From the NCBI RefSeq assembly GCF_049243985.1, contig NC_135381.1:20323345-20387344 (forward strand): a stretch of 64,000 nucleotides of DNA, read 5' to 3'. The notes under the pieces were generated by a model that saw nothing but the letters and a program-made list of their open reading frames with translations, had not been told where the DNA came from and did not search any database. Position 1 is the first letter of the stretch; each line of letters opens with the position of its first letter. The DNA is from Paroedura picta. Lineage: Eukaryota; Chordata; Lepidosauria; Squamata; Gekkonidae. The position numbers and the translations under genes are program-made. Of the stretch, positions 48,190-58,400 are shown in pieces.

Positions 48190-48386
48190 CAGTATTTGCT
48201 GGCGTATAAGACTACTTTTCCCCCCTGAAAAACATGCCTCCAAGTGGGGGGGTCGTCCTATACGCCGGGTGCACTTCAGTTGGGATAGACATAGCTGCCC
48301 ATAGTGGCCCATAGTACTGTATTTTGAGTGGAAATGTTGGGGGGTTGTCTTATACGCCCAGTCGTCTTATACGCTGGCAAATACGG
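48190..48386. mobile_element. Tc1/mariner-type MITE
   Basis: Inverted ends CAGTATTTGCTGGCGTATAA and CCGTATTTGCCAGCGTATAA (read inward) are flanked by TA on both sides. The 197-base element is non-coding and has internal 'gtcttatacg' repeats. The TA target suggests Tc1/mariner mobilisation. Confidence 0.7.
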
Positions 48387-48504
48387 TATATTATTTATAT
48401 AATAACTATATAACTATATTATTTATAAGCATTTATGAGTTCTGCATTTAATTGTCACCTTGGCCATGATTGTTTGAACAATGTAATCTATGAACTCTTG
48501 TAAG

Positions 48505-48725
48505 AACAGTCACATATAAAGCTGCTTTCTACTGAGTCAGACCATTACTCCATGAAGTTGGCATTGTCTACCGTGACTGGCCATGGCTCTCTAGAATTTC
48601 AGACAGAGGAAGGACTTCCACAGTGCCTGATACCTGAAACTTTTAACTGGTGGACATGCAAGAGCTTGCACCTGGACCCTTCGCACACAAGGTAGATGTT
48701 CTACCACTAAGACACGACTCCTGGC
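48505..48725 (-). repeat. tRNA-derived SINE, minus orientation
   Basis: Read on the minus strand it has a head 'gtcttagtggtagaacatct', a worn box B, and a tail ending 'actcagtagaaagcagcttt'. This layout is a common squamate SINE. Confidence 0.7.
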
Positions 48726-48825
48726 CATTTATTAGTTTCAGTGCTTGGGTCTTGGCTTGGGTCTCGGCGGCATATGTTAGGGCATTCATAAACTTTTACA
48801 CAAAGTCCTCTCAGCAATACGAAGG

Positions 48826-49694
48826 GGCTTTCCGCACCGGGATCCTTGTAGCAAATTGTTTGCTGAACGAAAAATTGCCATTTAAAATAGTGGAATTCGT
48901 CATTATGCATACCTGACTTTGTAGTGGAATCCAGTTGCGTTTCCATCATTTCCCACAAGCTTCCGGTCTCAGCAAAAATCGCTAGAAAGGAAGCGCTATT
49001 GCCGAGCTCATCCCGCCCCTGGCCGTCAAGCAGCCAATGGGCAGCCGTTAGCATGCTCCCAAACAGCCCCTTTCCCTTTGCACCCATTGCAACGAATATG
49101 TGTTGATTCATTGCAACGGAGAGACCCATCCAGCTGGCAGGTGTGTTTGAGCTGTCGTTTCATCGTTGCCACGCTCCCCCCGAGTGAAAAAAAAAATCCC
49201 CCCCCCCTCACGGGCCCGATTTTCGGCCGAAAACAGTGTAAAAATAAAGGGAAAATACATCAGCAAACGGGCTTCTCTGTTGTTTGTGCTTAGTGACTAA
49301 ACAGCTCTGGGGAGGGACTGAAGCCGGGGAAGCCTCTAAACAGGCTCGCTGGTGGGTTGAACTTCGCTCGCTCGGAGAAAAAAAAATGGCGATCGCTTCG
49401 CCGGAAGAACAGAGGAGAGAACCAGGGGGAAGGACTTTGCAGAAACCACAACAATGGTAACGCACAGAACTTTCCCGCTAGTGTTGCAGATTGGTTGCAG
49501 GAGTGTAGCGCTTTCCGGAGGGTGAATCCACTTTTGGGGATTTCCCTGAAAGCGCTACAAGGAAGCGCTTTTTGCGGATCGGTTTCAGGTGTGTGGCAGA
49601 TTGTCAATGACGTTGTGCATAATGGCAAATCAGTAGCGTTTTCAATTGGCAACCATTGTGCGATTTTGAAGGCGTGCGAAAAGCCCCCAAGTCT
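48826..49694 (-). mobile_element. Non-autonomous relative of the Harbinger element
   Basis: The right end (minus-strand reading) GGGGGCTTTTCGCACGCC aligns with the left end of the 7.6-15.1-kb Harbinger, and homology continues for about 330 bases through 'gattcaccctccgga' and 'cgccattttttttt'. The other end, GGGGCTTTCCGCACC, aligns weakly with the Harbinger right end ('cttccggt', 'gaagcgct'). No coding sequence remains. AAG flanks both sides, a possible 3-base duplication. It belongs to a related family, not a recent copy. Confidence 0.78.
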
Positions 49695-49723
49695 TTCCTT
49701 CTTAGCTGAAGAAACTTCTTCCA

Positions 49724-50228
49724 TTCACAATAAAACCAGAGTCCAGTAGCACCTTTAAGACCAACAAAGATTTATTCAAGGCGTGAGCTTTCGAGTGCAA
49801 GCACTCGTCAGACTAAGAACTGACCATCATAACAGTAGGAATATATAAGCAAAAGTTAATCTTGTTACATTAGTAAACTGTGTCACAGCAACCAAACACA
49901 ACCACATGAGAATTCTCTGCCAATCAAACCCCTCGAAACCATTTGTAGTTCACAAGGACATATATTAGAAATAAAACTGTCAAAGCCAGTGGTTTGGCAG
50001 AGTTCTCATGTGGCTGTGTTTGGTTTCTATGCCACAGTTTACTAATGTAACAAGATTAACTTTTGCTTATATATCCTTACTGTTATGATGGTCAGTTCTT
50101 AGTCTGACGAAGGGTGCTTGCACTCGAAAGCTCACGCCTTGAATAAATCTTTGTTGGTCTTAAAGGTGCTACTGGACTCTGGTTTTATTGTGCTACTTCA
50201 GACCAACACGGCTACTCATTTGAATTTA
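49724..50228. repeat. Penelope-like fold-back with hammerhead cores
   Basis: Two arms of about 195 bases (49724-49920 and about 50000-50200) are inverse copies around an 80-base centre. The right arm carries CTGACGA (50104-50110), a five-pair stem with CTTG loop, and GAAA (50126-50129). The left arm carries the same on the minus strand with a slightly shortened stem (49789-49811). Stem III is imperfect. The outer text 'cacctttaagaccaacaaag' is shared with 336-552 and 50938. Penelope-like elements are known to carry hammerheads in their terminal repeats. Confidence 0.7.
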
Positions 50229-50937
50229 ATTCTTCCATTCAGAGCACATTCTTTACTACTCCCTCCTGCCTACCTGCTCCACCCCTTTCCCTATAGAACA
50301 AAGCCAGGCAGCCTTTTACAGGTAAGCATTAAACCCCAGCCCACACCCGTAGCCAGGTGATTTATATGACGTCAAATAGCTCCATAACAACTACGAAGAA
50401 TCCATTGCCCAAAAGCATTTAGAGTTAATTGGCATAAATCCTTCTATCATTCTGTCCCATTGTACCTTTGGGTAGCCTTTTTGCTTTGAAAGTCACACAT
50501 CTTTTGAGTTCCTTTCCTTATTTGCTTAGTGACCATTGTGATCCCAACTTCTTAAAGTGTTCAGGGTACACAAAGACCTTGTCTGGGACCTTCTGTCTTT
50601 TCAACCTGGAGACAAAGGCCAAGAGGCAGCCACAACTGCTGTCAGGCTTCCCACAGCTTGGGGTATTTTTAACCCCTGCTCCCTACATCGTGCCACATAG
50701 TTCCCCTGCATCTCCGAAGAGAAGGCAAGATGCTCTTGTTCATGAACACAGAAAGATCACTGAAAACAGAGAGCTGTTCATCCACAAAGACATGGCTCGT
50801 GTGGGCCTAGCCAGACTTGACATTCGGCAACAAGACACCCTGCACAAATCCTGCAATCACCAAATTCCAATAGGGAGTGAATGGTTGTAAACATGGATTA
50901 AACCTACCCGATATCCATAACCTGATAAACATCAGAA
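50229..50937. other. Intergenic stretch without recognised features
   Basis: One open frame (50468-50890) lacks any recognised domain. I see no repeat boundary. Confidence 0.35.
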
Positions 50938-51042
50938 TAAATTTTGTCCACTGGCACCTTTAAGACTTACAAAGATTTATTGGAGATATAAGCTTTTTTG
51001 CTGCTTCAGACCAACATTCCTCCCCATTTGAATTTATATTTC
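50938..51042 (-). repeat. Penelope-like terminal fragment
   Basis: 'cactggcacctttaagactt' and 'ttgctgcttcagaccaacat' match the outer segments of 49724-50228, with the ribozyme part deleted. Confidence 0.6.
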
Positions 51043-51394
51043 TGATAAATACCAACATGAAGCCCGCAGGTTTTGACTTGCCACATAAAACATTGTAGAC
51101 TGCTAATGGGGCAAAATACCAGGTCCTGGATGTGATTTTGGTGTAGCCCACCAAACTATTTTCCACCTGACACAGGAATGTCAGCACTGTGCTTTCCAGA
51201 GAGATGTGATGGGGCTCTTTATACTCCCCCCAGCTGCAATTGAGTAGATTGAATTTAGATATTAGTATTTAGGAGGATTGCATAACCTTTGAATCTATTT
51301 CAGCACATATTTTAAATAAAGATATATGATATTATGTGATATAATAATACGATTCCTGCCATATGATAAATAAATTAATTAATCAATCACCAAC

Positions 51395-51592
51395 ATAGAC
51401 CAGGCTAGCCTGTTGCCATCAGCCCTGGGGATCTAAGCAGGGTCAGCCCTGGTTATTCGGATGGGAGACCACCAAGAAAGTTCAGCATTCCTACAGAGAG
51501 TCCAGCAATGGCAAAACCACCTCTGAATGTCTCATGAAAACTGTACAGAGTCACCTTAAGTTAGTTATGACTGGATGGTCCTTTTCATCACT
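51395..51592 (+). repeat. 5S-rRNA-derived SINE
   Basis: 'ggctagcctgttgccatcag', 'atctaagcagggtcagccct' and 'ggatgggagaccaccaag' follow the internal promoter region of 5S rRNA. The 3' part ends 'agttatgactggatgg', Bov-B-like. This fits 5S-Sauria-type SINEs. Confidence 0.75.
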
Positions 51593-51654
51593 ACAATTGA
51601 GGGGACATTTCTATAGGCAGAAATGTAATTATTTAATTCATTTTTGCCTCATCC

Positions 51655-51850
51655 TTCTCTCCAGTGGGAACCCAAAGTAGCTTACATCTTTCTCTTTTCC
51701 TCCATTTTATCATCACAACTGTCCTGCGAGGTAGGCTGGGAAGAGAATTTGCAACTGGCCCAGTAAGCTTCCACCACAGGGCAGGGATTCATACCATGTT
51801 TTCCGGGATCCTGGTCCAAAACTCTAACCACAACACTACAGTGGCTCTCT
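51655..51850 (-). repeat. tRNA-derived SINE remnant
   Basis: Read on the minus strand: 'gagagccactgtagtgttgt', 'ggttagagttttggaccagg', then 'cctacctcgcaggacagttg' and 'gtaagctactttgggttccc'. The order matches squamate tRNA SINEs. Confidence 0.65.
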
Positions 51851-52504
51851 TTTATCCCAGCACCTTAGTCCTCATTGGCCAGATCACACGGCATATAGCC
51901 AGTTTCAAAAGGCAGCTGTGCAGGTATGCAGTAAAACAGTGGGATTCAAGCCCAATTGCACCTTAGCCAAGCAGGGGTGGGGTCAAGGCTGTCACTTCAG
52001 TGTCTAGCAGCAAGCTAGGGTCAAAAGCACTACCAAAGTATGCTGAAAAGAGGAAGTCTAATGAACGTCCCCCATATCCATACCTAAAAGGTGTGTTTGT
52101 GGACAGTGAGCCTTGGTTCATGGAACAAGCCTTTTCTCCTTCCTTGCCAGGAAACAGATTCCCATGCTGTTACACCTAGCCTATTAATCCTGCAAAGAAG
52201 CCTATAAACCCAGAGGATCAACCTCTTTTAGGCAAATAAAGCCACTACTCATCCCCCTTCCCTTCTTAATAGTGGAAGCCTGTGCACCATTGTTCCTCCT
52301 CCCAAATCCCCATCTTCCTACATACACTAAATTTGTCTGCAGCCTGGATTACTCAGTTGTCTGCGGCCAAAATGGTTATCATCCACGAGGGGCCTTTTAA
52401 AGGGACAGGGCTCTTTTCTCCAGGTTAGCAAACAGCTGTGCAATCTTTATGCTAAAACCTATTTGGTAATCTCCTTTATTATTATCCCTGCCTCCATCTG
52501 CTTC
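51851..52504. other. Intergenic stretch without recognised features
   Basis: No gene or repeat recognised. Confidence 0.35.
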
Positions 52505-52716
52505 ACCTTGGGTTGCCGGATGCTGGTTGGGGAAATACCTGGAGGCTTTGGGGGTGGAGCTAGAAGTGGGCAGGATTCAGGGCAGAGAGGGACCTCCGTA
52601 GAGCATAATGCTATGGAGCCCACCCTCCAGAGCAGCCATTTTCTCCAGGGGAACTGATCTCTGTCGCCTGGAGATGAGCTATAATTCCAGGTCCCACCTG
52701 GAGGCTGGCATCCCTA
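52505..52716 (+). repeat. 'Gccaactccaggt' family repeat, good copy
   Basis: It opens 'ttgggttgccggatgctggt' and closes 'cctggaggctggcatcccta'. It includes 'cagccattttctccagggga' and 'ctgatctctgtcgcctggag', the family core. Confidence 0.75.
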
Positions 52717-52841
52717 ATTTCGGCAGCCAGTGAGAAAAGAAATTCCTTGTGTCCCCAGATTTTCTGTTGCCCTGGCTTTGTTTTGCTTGCTGTGTTGAAC
52801 ACCCAGAGGTCACTGCTCAATCCTGAAAGATACTACGTGGA

Positions 52842-53032
52842 GAGTTGCCAACCTTCAGGTGGGGCCTGGGGATCTCCCAGAATCATAACTGACCTCCAGA
52901 TTACAGCTGTCAGTCCCCCCGGAGAAAACTGCCCTGGAGGATGATGTCATCATATCCCACTGAAGTCTGGCCCTAGGCTCCCCCCCAAAATCTCACAGAA
53001 CTTCCCAAGCCAGAGCTGGCAGCCCTGACCAC
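52842..53032 (-). repeat. 'Gccaactccaggt' family repeat
   Basis: It opens 'agttgccaaccttcaggtgg' and closes 'agccagagctggcagccct', in reverse orientation to the copy at 52505, 126 bases away. The pair could fold back. Confidence 0.7.
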
Positions 53033-53111
53033 ATGACTGAAGGAAATGGGGTTTCTGTGCATACTGCTGAGTGCCTTTCGCACGACCATCCAGACAACAC
53101 CATTTCTCCCG

Positions 53112-53169
53112 TGCATATAGGGCTAGGCTGGGGGCTCCCATGCATATAGGGCTAGACTGGGGGGCTTCC
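53112..53169 (+). repeat. 29-base tandem duplication
   Basis: Two units beginning 'tgcatatagggctag' at 53112 and 53141 differ at a few bases. Confidence 0.75.
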
Positions 53170-54339
53170 AGGGTGACCCCTTGCAGGCTGGGGCTCCTGT
53201 ATCTTTCAGAGCTGTGCAGAAGTGGGAATTTTAACAGGTGCTGCTTTTGGCATCCTGAAGGGAAAAGTAAAAGTACTCCTTGGCAAGTCTGATCTTCATT
53301 CAAAGGCCCTGGATGAGTTCAAACGCGTGTTTGCACTTTCAGCCAAAATGCATCCTCTTCATTTTATAGTTCGTAGTACAGGATCTAAACCAGTAGTACA
53401 GGATCTAAACCATGGTATTCTGTTTGAATTCCAATTGGGGGACATGCACATTTCAAATGCAACTTAAATCCGTGGCCTGGACAAACCTTGGATTTCTAAA
53501 GTGATCTTTAGTTTAAAAAAAAATAATGGCAGAGAAATATTTCAAAAAAAGTCTTCATTACTGATATTCCCTAGCAATTTACAGCAGTTGAAGGTGATTC
53601 AAAGGGAATTCTCTATTCACAGAGAGCAATGATAATGAGGTCCCACTGAGGTCTCTGCCCTCCTTAGGCTTTATCCCCAAATCTCTTGGTTGCAAGCCCC
53701 CAAGATTTCATTATTGTCCGTAGCAACTATTTGGTCATAGAGCCCATTCTGCATCTTCAAAATTTCAGAAATCCACACCTCTTTAGATACTTTGAGAGTC
53801 AGCGCAGGAAAGGAACATAAAAGACAAAAGGGAGAACTGAAGACTGTCCCCCTGGAGGAGTAGATGGTCCCCCTCCCCTACGTCAGCACTTTTCCTCTCT
53901 GTGCGAAGTGGCTGGGAAGAGCTCAGCCTCCCAAATTCTCCTTAGCAAGCAGGTAAAGGGCCTGCTGATGCACTGCACAGGGAACAGGTGAGTTCTGCTT
54001 GCTCTCCCTCACTAGAATCATCCTTGGCCACAAACAGGCGAGAACGTTGAGTCAGAATCCCTGGCTACCAACAACGAGAGAGAGTGTGTGACCTCATGTT
54101 TCCAGTAATTTGGGGTTTCTCATTTACATGTTTACCCAGATTGAACCTCCAAAGTATGCATAAGATCTCAGTGGCTTGGGCCAGCCCTTGATGACTCATT
54201 TGTTTTTAAGCAATAATCAAAGCACACAACGCATTAAACAAAAAAAATTAATCATGGAAAGCCTACAAAAATATTATCAGTGGTGGGTCAGATGTAATGT
54301 GGTAATGACTCCAAAGGGGGAGATGTGTTAATTTCTTAC
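53170..54339. other. Intergenic stretch without recognised features
   Basis: A short duplicated phrase 'agtacaggatctaaacca' occurs twice near 53376-53412. No gene seen. Confidence 0.4.
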
Positions 54340-54500
54340 CGCAAAAATAAGCAGGAGTCTTGTGGCTCTTTGAAGACTAATAACATTCCATTCTGACCCA
54401 AGTTTTCATACATCCAGTTTGTGCAATCCGAACGTTTATGATGGAATAAAATTTTGTGAGACTTTAAGGTGCCACAAGAATCTCGTTTATTTTCTGTTAT
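54340..54500. repeat. Worn Penelope-like terminal pair
   Basis: Inverse arms 'gcaggagtcttgtggctctt' (about 54350) and 'aaggtgccacaagaatctcg' (about 54467) resemble the 'ctttaaggtgccac' ends of Penelope-like repeats. The interior is degraded. Confidence 0.45.
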
Positions 54501-56440
54501 GCAAGCATTTCACTGAAATCTGTTTATTCATCCATATAAACACAAAAACAAAAAAAACAATTTCTGTAGAATTCTTTACATGTATACATGGAAGCTTAGA
54601 TCTTTAACTCAATGTCAATGGGAAATTAAAACAAATATTGATGTCCAGTGATGCTCAAGGTCAGTACATTCTCTGTGGTGAACCCCGGCAACCCATGTGC
54701 TGCTGCTTCCACATCTTCAAGGACAGTCCACACAGAGAGAGAGAATGTGTGCTACAGCAGTCCAAGTCAGAAGTTTCCGGGCCCAAGCTGGGATAGGCAG
54801 CCAGGAGTTCCACCCGCATTGGCCAGGAACAGGAACAGAAACAGGAGCAGAGAAGTGACATCCACCCCAAATAAGCCTCCCCAGGGAGAAGTGAGTCCAG
54901 TGGATGGCGGAGTTGATTGAAAGAGAAGAAAGGGAAGGAGGGAGCAGAGCCTGATGAGAAGGGAGGGTATAAAAGAGAGCTGGTGGATCGAGGTCAGGGA
55001 AGGGAAAGTACCTAAAGCTCTCAGAGTTGGGGCCCAGCAAGGAGAAGGAGTCACAGGTGAATTAACCCTTACTCTCTCATTCTGAGACCTCTCATCATTC
55101 TCGGAGTACACTTAAGCAACAGTGAAAGAGGGAAATGGATGCAAATGGATGCAAAGAGTGCACACAGATACCCTGGGAAATTATGTCACTTCCCTTTTTT
55201 TATTGGGAAGTGACATCATGCTCCACTTTCCCCTACGTGCCTCTGTGCAATGCCGGTGGGGAATGGGGAAAATTGTTGCGCCTTCCTCACCAGAAAGCCA
55301 GGAAGAGTTCTCTGCTTTGGGGAAGAGATGGTTGGGGATGAAGCAATTGGACACAAGGAAATGTATTGGTGAGCACCAGTTTAGGGATCCCTGACATGAG
55401 CCTTTGTATTCACCAGAACCAAGCCCCTTCACTCCTTAGCAATGTTTCCCATTTCTTTTCCTTGTTCACCTTGTGTGCTATTATGTAGATTTGCCGTGTC
55501 TAACCTGAACTCGATGTTCCGACTTGTCAGTTCTTTGGACTTCTTGTGCCTATCAAGAGCAACAAAGAAGGTTCATTAGGGATTTTGGATTTTGTGGGTG
55601 TTTTTGTTTGTTTGCATTTCCCATGGGTGACATTGTAGGAGTTGGGGAGTGGAGGAGTATATGCCAGGGTGTGTGTGTGAGAGAGAGTGAGGCATTTAAT
55701 CTGAGTAATCTATCATCATGACTAAACCAGTTGAAGGAAGATAAATCTGTTCTGACTCCCATTCTATCAGAGAATGCCAGCTTGGTGCCATTTGCTTTTC
55801 GATGGGATGATCAGCGTTAAAGTACAGTGAGATCCCATGACCTGCTTATTGGCACATTCCTGGCTAAAGTGGTCTTTGTACAATGAAATAATTCGGGGCA
55901 TTCCCAGAGGAAGTGAAGTCCTGATTTACACAATATGAGGCTGGGAGAATGCCAGGAAAGGGAGTGAGGACTTTGATGAACATGAGATTAAAAAAGGCAC
56001 CACAACTTTTAATGGACATCTTTTCCAGGCATGATCCATGTGTTGCAATAGTTCTTAGAACCTTTGGAGCAAGTAACGGACCCCTGGATTTGCATGCAAA
56101 ACTTCAGCATGCTGACTGTGGAGCAATAATTTGCATTTAAAGATAACATCGGGGCAGAAACTCCCACAGCAAAATCAAAATACAGAAGATCAGCATGAGA
56201 GTAATATAGACTCCAATATGTCATATTGGCCTCCTTGAACCTATCAATTATAGGAACATTAGACCACACCTGGAACAAGAGGGAAATCCCAACCATAAAC
56301 ACCCCAGAGTAGGGTTGGGTGTTTTGGCACCTGAAGTGGCCGTTCGCTCCCAACGCAGTCAGCGGGGGGGGGGGGGGAGGAGGCACAGGCATTTGTGCGC
56401 TGGTGGGTGCACACACGTGCACACCGTCACCGTGATTGGT
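54501..56440. other. Intergenic; short hairpin at 55183-55216
   Basis: A perfect 12-base inverted repeat (ATGTCACTTCCC / GGGAAGTGACAT) with a 10-base T-rich loop lies at 55183-55216. No gene recognised; a G-run lies near 56355. Confidence 0.45.
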
Positions 56441-57113
56441 CCTAAGCAGAGGCAGTTCATTGGTCCATTAATAAAGTCAAGTTATGATAGGTTGTGATTG
56501 TGCAGTTTCCCAGCCCTTATCTGCATAAGGTTTCATGGCATAGATTGTCCACAGACATAATACCCATCCTCCCCTAATATAAGCACATATCACATTGTGC
56601 ACAAAGTCCTCCAGATACTTGGGAGATGTCTGGGTGTGCCTGGAGTGCCTGAGATGGGTATAGGGACTGCTGGAAGATCAGGCAGTGCCGTTGTTGGTGC
56701 TCATGGAACTGGTGACGGCTGCAGGGGTTCTGCCAGGGTTGGGTTGGTGTTGACTGTCAGTGGCAAAGGCACTGGCTCTTGCGGGGTGGGGGGGTGTCAA
56801 TCGTAGTTGTCACAGGTCTCTGGAATTGGCAGATTAGCCACAGGCTGGGACATACTGTCTGCATCGGAGGGGGTATGGCACTGCATCTGATCCACATGGT
56901 GGTGCATTGTGTTGTCCCAGGAAGTTGGAGGACGTAGGAGACTAACCACACAGCACTTTGGATTGCCCGCCAAATAACCTTATTTGTCCTTATCAGAGGC
57001 AGTTCATCGGTCTGTTAAGAAAGTCAAGTGAACGTTATGATTGGTTGCGATTGTACAGTTCCCCACTCCATATTTGCATAAGGTTCAATGGCATAGATTA
57101 TCCAGATACATAA
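56441..57113 (+). repeat. ~122-base direct repeats flanking ~425 bases
   Basis: 56441-56562 and 56988-57113 are about 80-85% alike by eye ('gcataaggtt...atggcatagatt'). The unit between them has no recognised coding sequence. The cause is unknown: a segmental tandem duplication or the remains of an element with repeated ends. Confidence 0.65.
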
Positions 57114-57879
57114 CACAAACCCAGTTCCCCAGATTAGAGGCCATTGCTTTTAACCACTACACCACATTGGCTCTCATATACCACACTGTCCCCTGAGAAC
57201 ACATTAACTGAGTGTCTCAAGAGCATACTAACTGAGTTATATGTATGTCCCTGCTTTAATCCTGGAAAAATCAGGATCAATGGAAGGTAAGGACAAAACA
57301 TAACAGGAGTCCCAGGCCCATAAATTCAAATCTTGGGCACTTGGGAAGGGAGGGTGAAACCTGGGAGGAGGAAGCATCACAGGCTCTGTGACACCTCTTA
57401 TGCACGGTCATCTAGAAGTGACATCACAGTGCCTCATCCCTGGAATTTCTAGGGATTTCACTAAACTGTCATAAAGACCATAGAAATGTGGCCAATTCTA
57501 GCCTAGAATATTGGTGGTGGTGGTGGTGGTGGTGGTGGTGGGGGTTGTGAGGATGTTTCCCCCCTCCCAAGTTTTCTCCCACTCCTCACTTGATTAAATG
57601 TGGGCCATTTAGGGTGGGGGCAGGAATTCACCTGCCACAGGTAAGTCTAAAACACAATTACTCAGCAAGGAATCCATATTTTAACTTTGTTAGAAAACTG
57701 CATTCTAATGTAAAGATAACCAGCTTCAGTCACCCAGATCCTCTCATTAAACCTTCACAGTGCTTCGAAGATCCTTCTAAACAATTCTGCACTGCAGCCT
57801 TGCTGGAGGAGAGTCAGAATAGACTTTACAGGGAGACTTTACAGTCAGAATAGACTTTACAGAATAGACTTTACCTTTA
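57114..57879. other. Intergenic; (GGT)n tract and SINE traces
   Basis: A tRNA-like SINE trace (minus) lies at 57120-57185, a (GGT)n tract at about 57510-57542, and short 'agaatagactttac' repeats at 57810-57880. Confidence 0.4.
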
Positions 57880-58400
57880 CAGGGAGGCTATTTCATAAGG
57901 CAGCAGCAGTTCTAACCTTGGCTGGAGACGGAACTGCCAAAAGACACTGTTGCAAAAATGAAGCTTATATATGCAGGGAAAGAAGTGTGTGGGCTCCAGG
58001 TCATGACAGGCTTTCAAGGTCAGCAGTAACACCTTGTGTTGGACTAGGAAACAAACAAGCAGCTGGTAATGGAACTTCAGATAGGTGTGATATCCTCTGA
58101 TGGCCAATGGGTCACCCCAACTGAAGTTTCCAGATTGCCTTTGAGGATAGGGCCAGTAGAGCATGCTAGAGAAGTAAGACTTCACAGTTTCTGTAGCATG
58201 AGTCAGTAAAGCCAGAGCATCTATCTGTTAAAGAAGACGGGGAGGGGGGGCAGCTTATGGCTTATATGAAACGAAAAGGAAGAACTCCTTCCTGCCTCCT
58301 TTACCTGTTTTTCCAATTGAAGACCAACATCTAGCAGGATCCCCAGGTTCTTAATAGAAACCTTCGTATACCAGCCCATCAAACAGTGGATCATATATCA
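57880..58400 (+). repeat. Probable LINE remnant, family unassigned
   Basis: The order 'caggctttcaaggtcagcag', 'taacaccttgtgttg', 'tttccagattgcctttgagg' and 'gatccccaggttctta' matches a widespread reptile repeat I recall but cannot name with certainty. It shows no intact frame. Confidence 0.4.
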
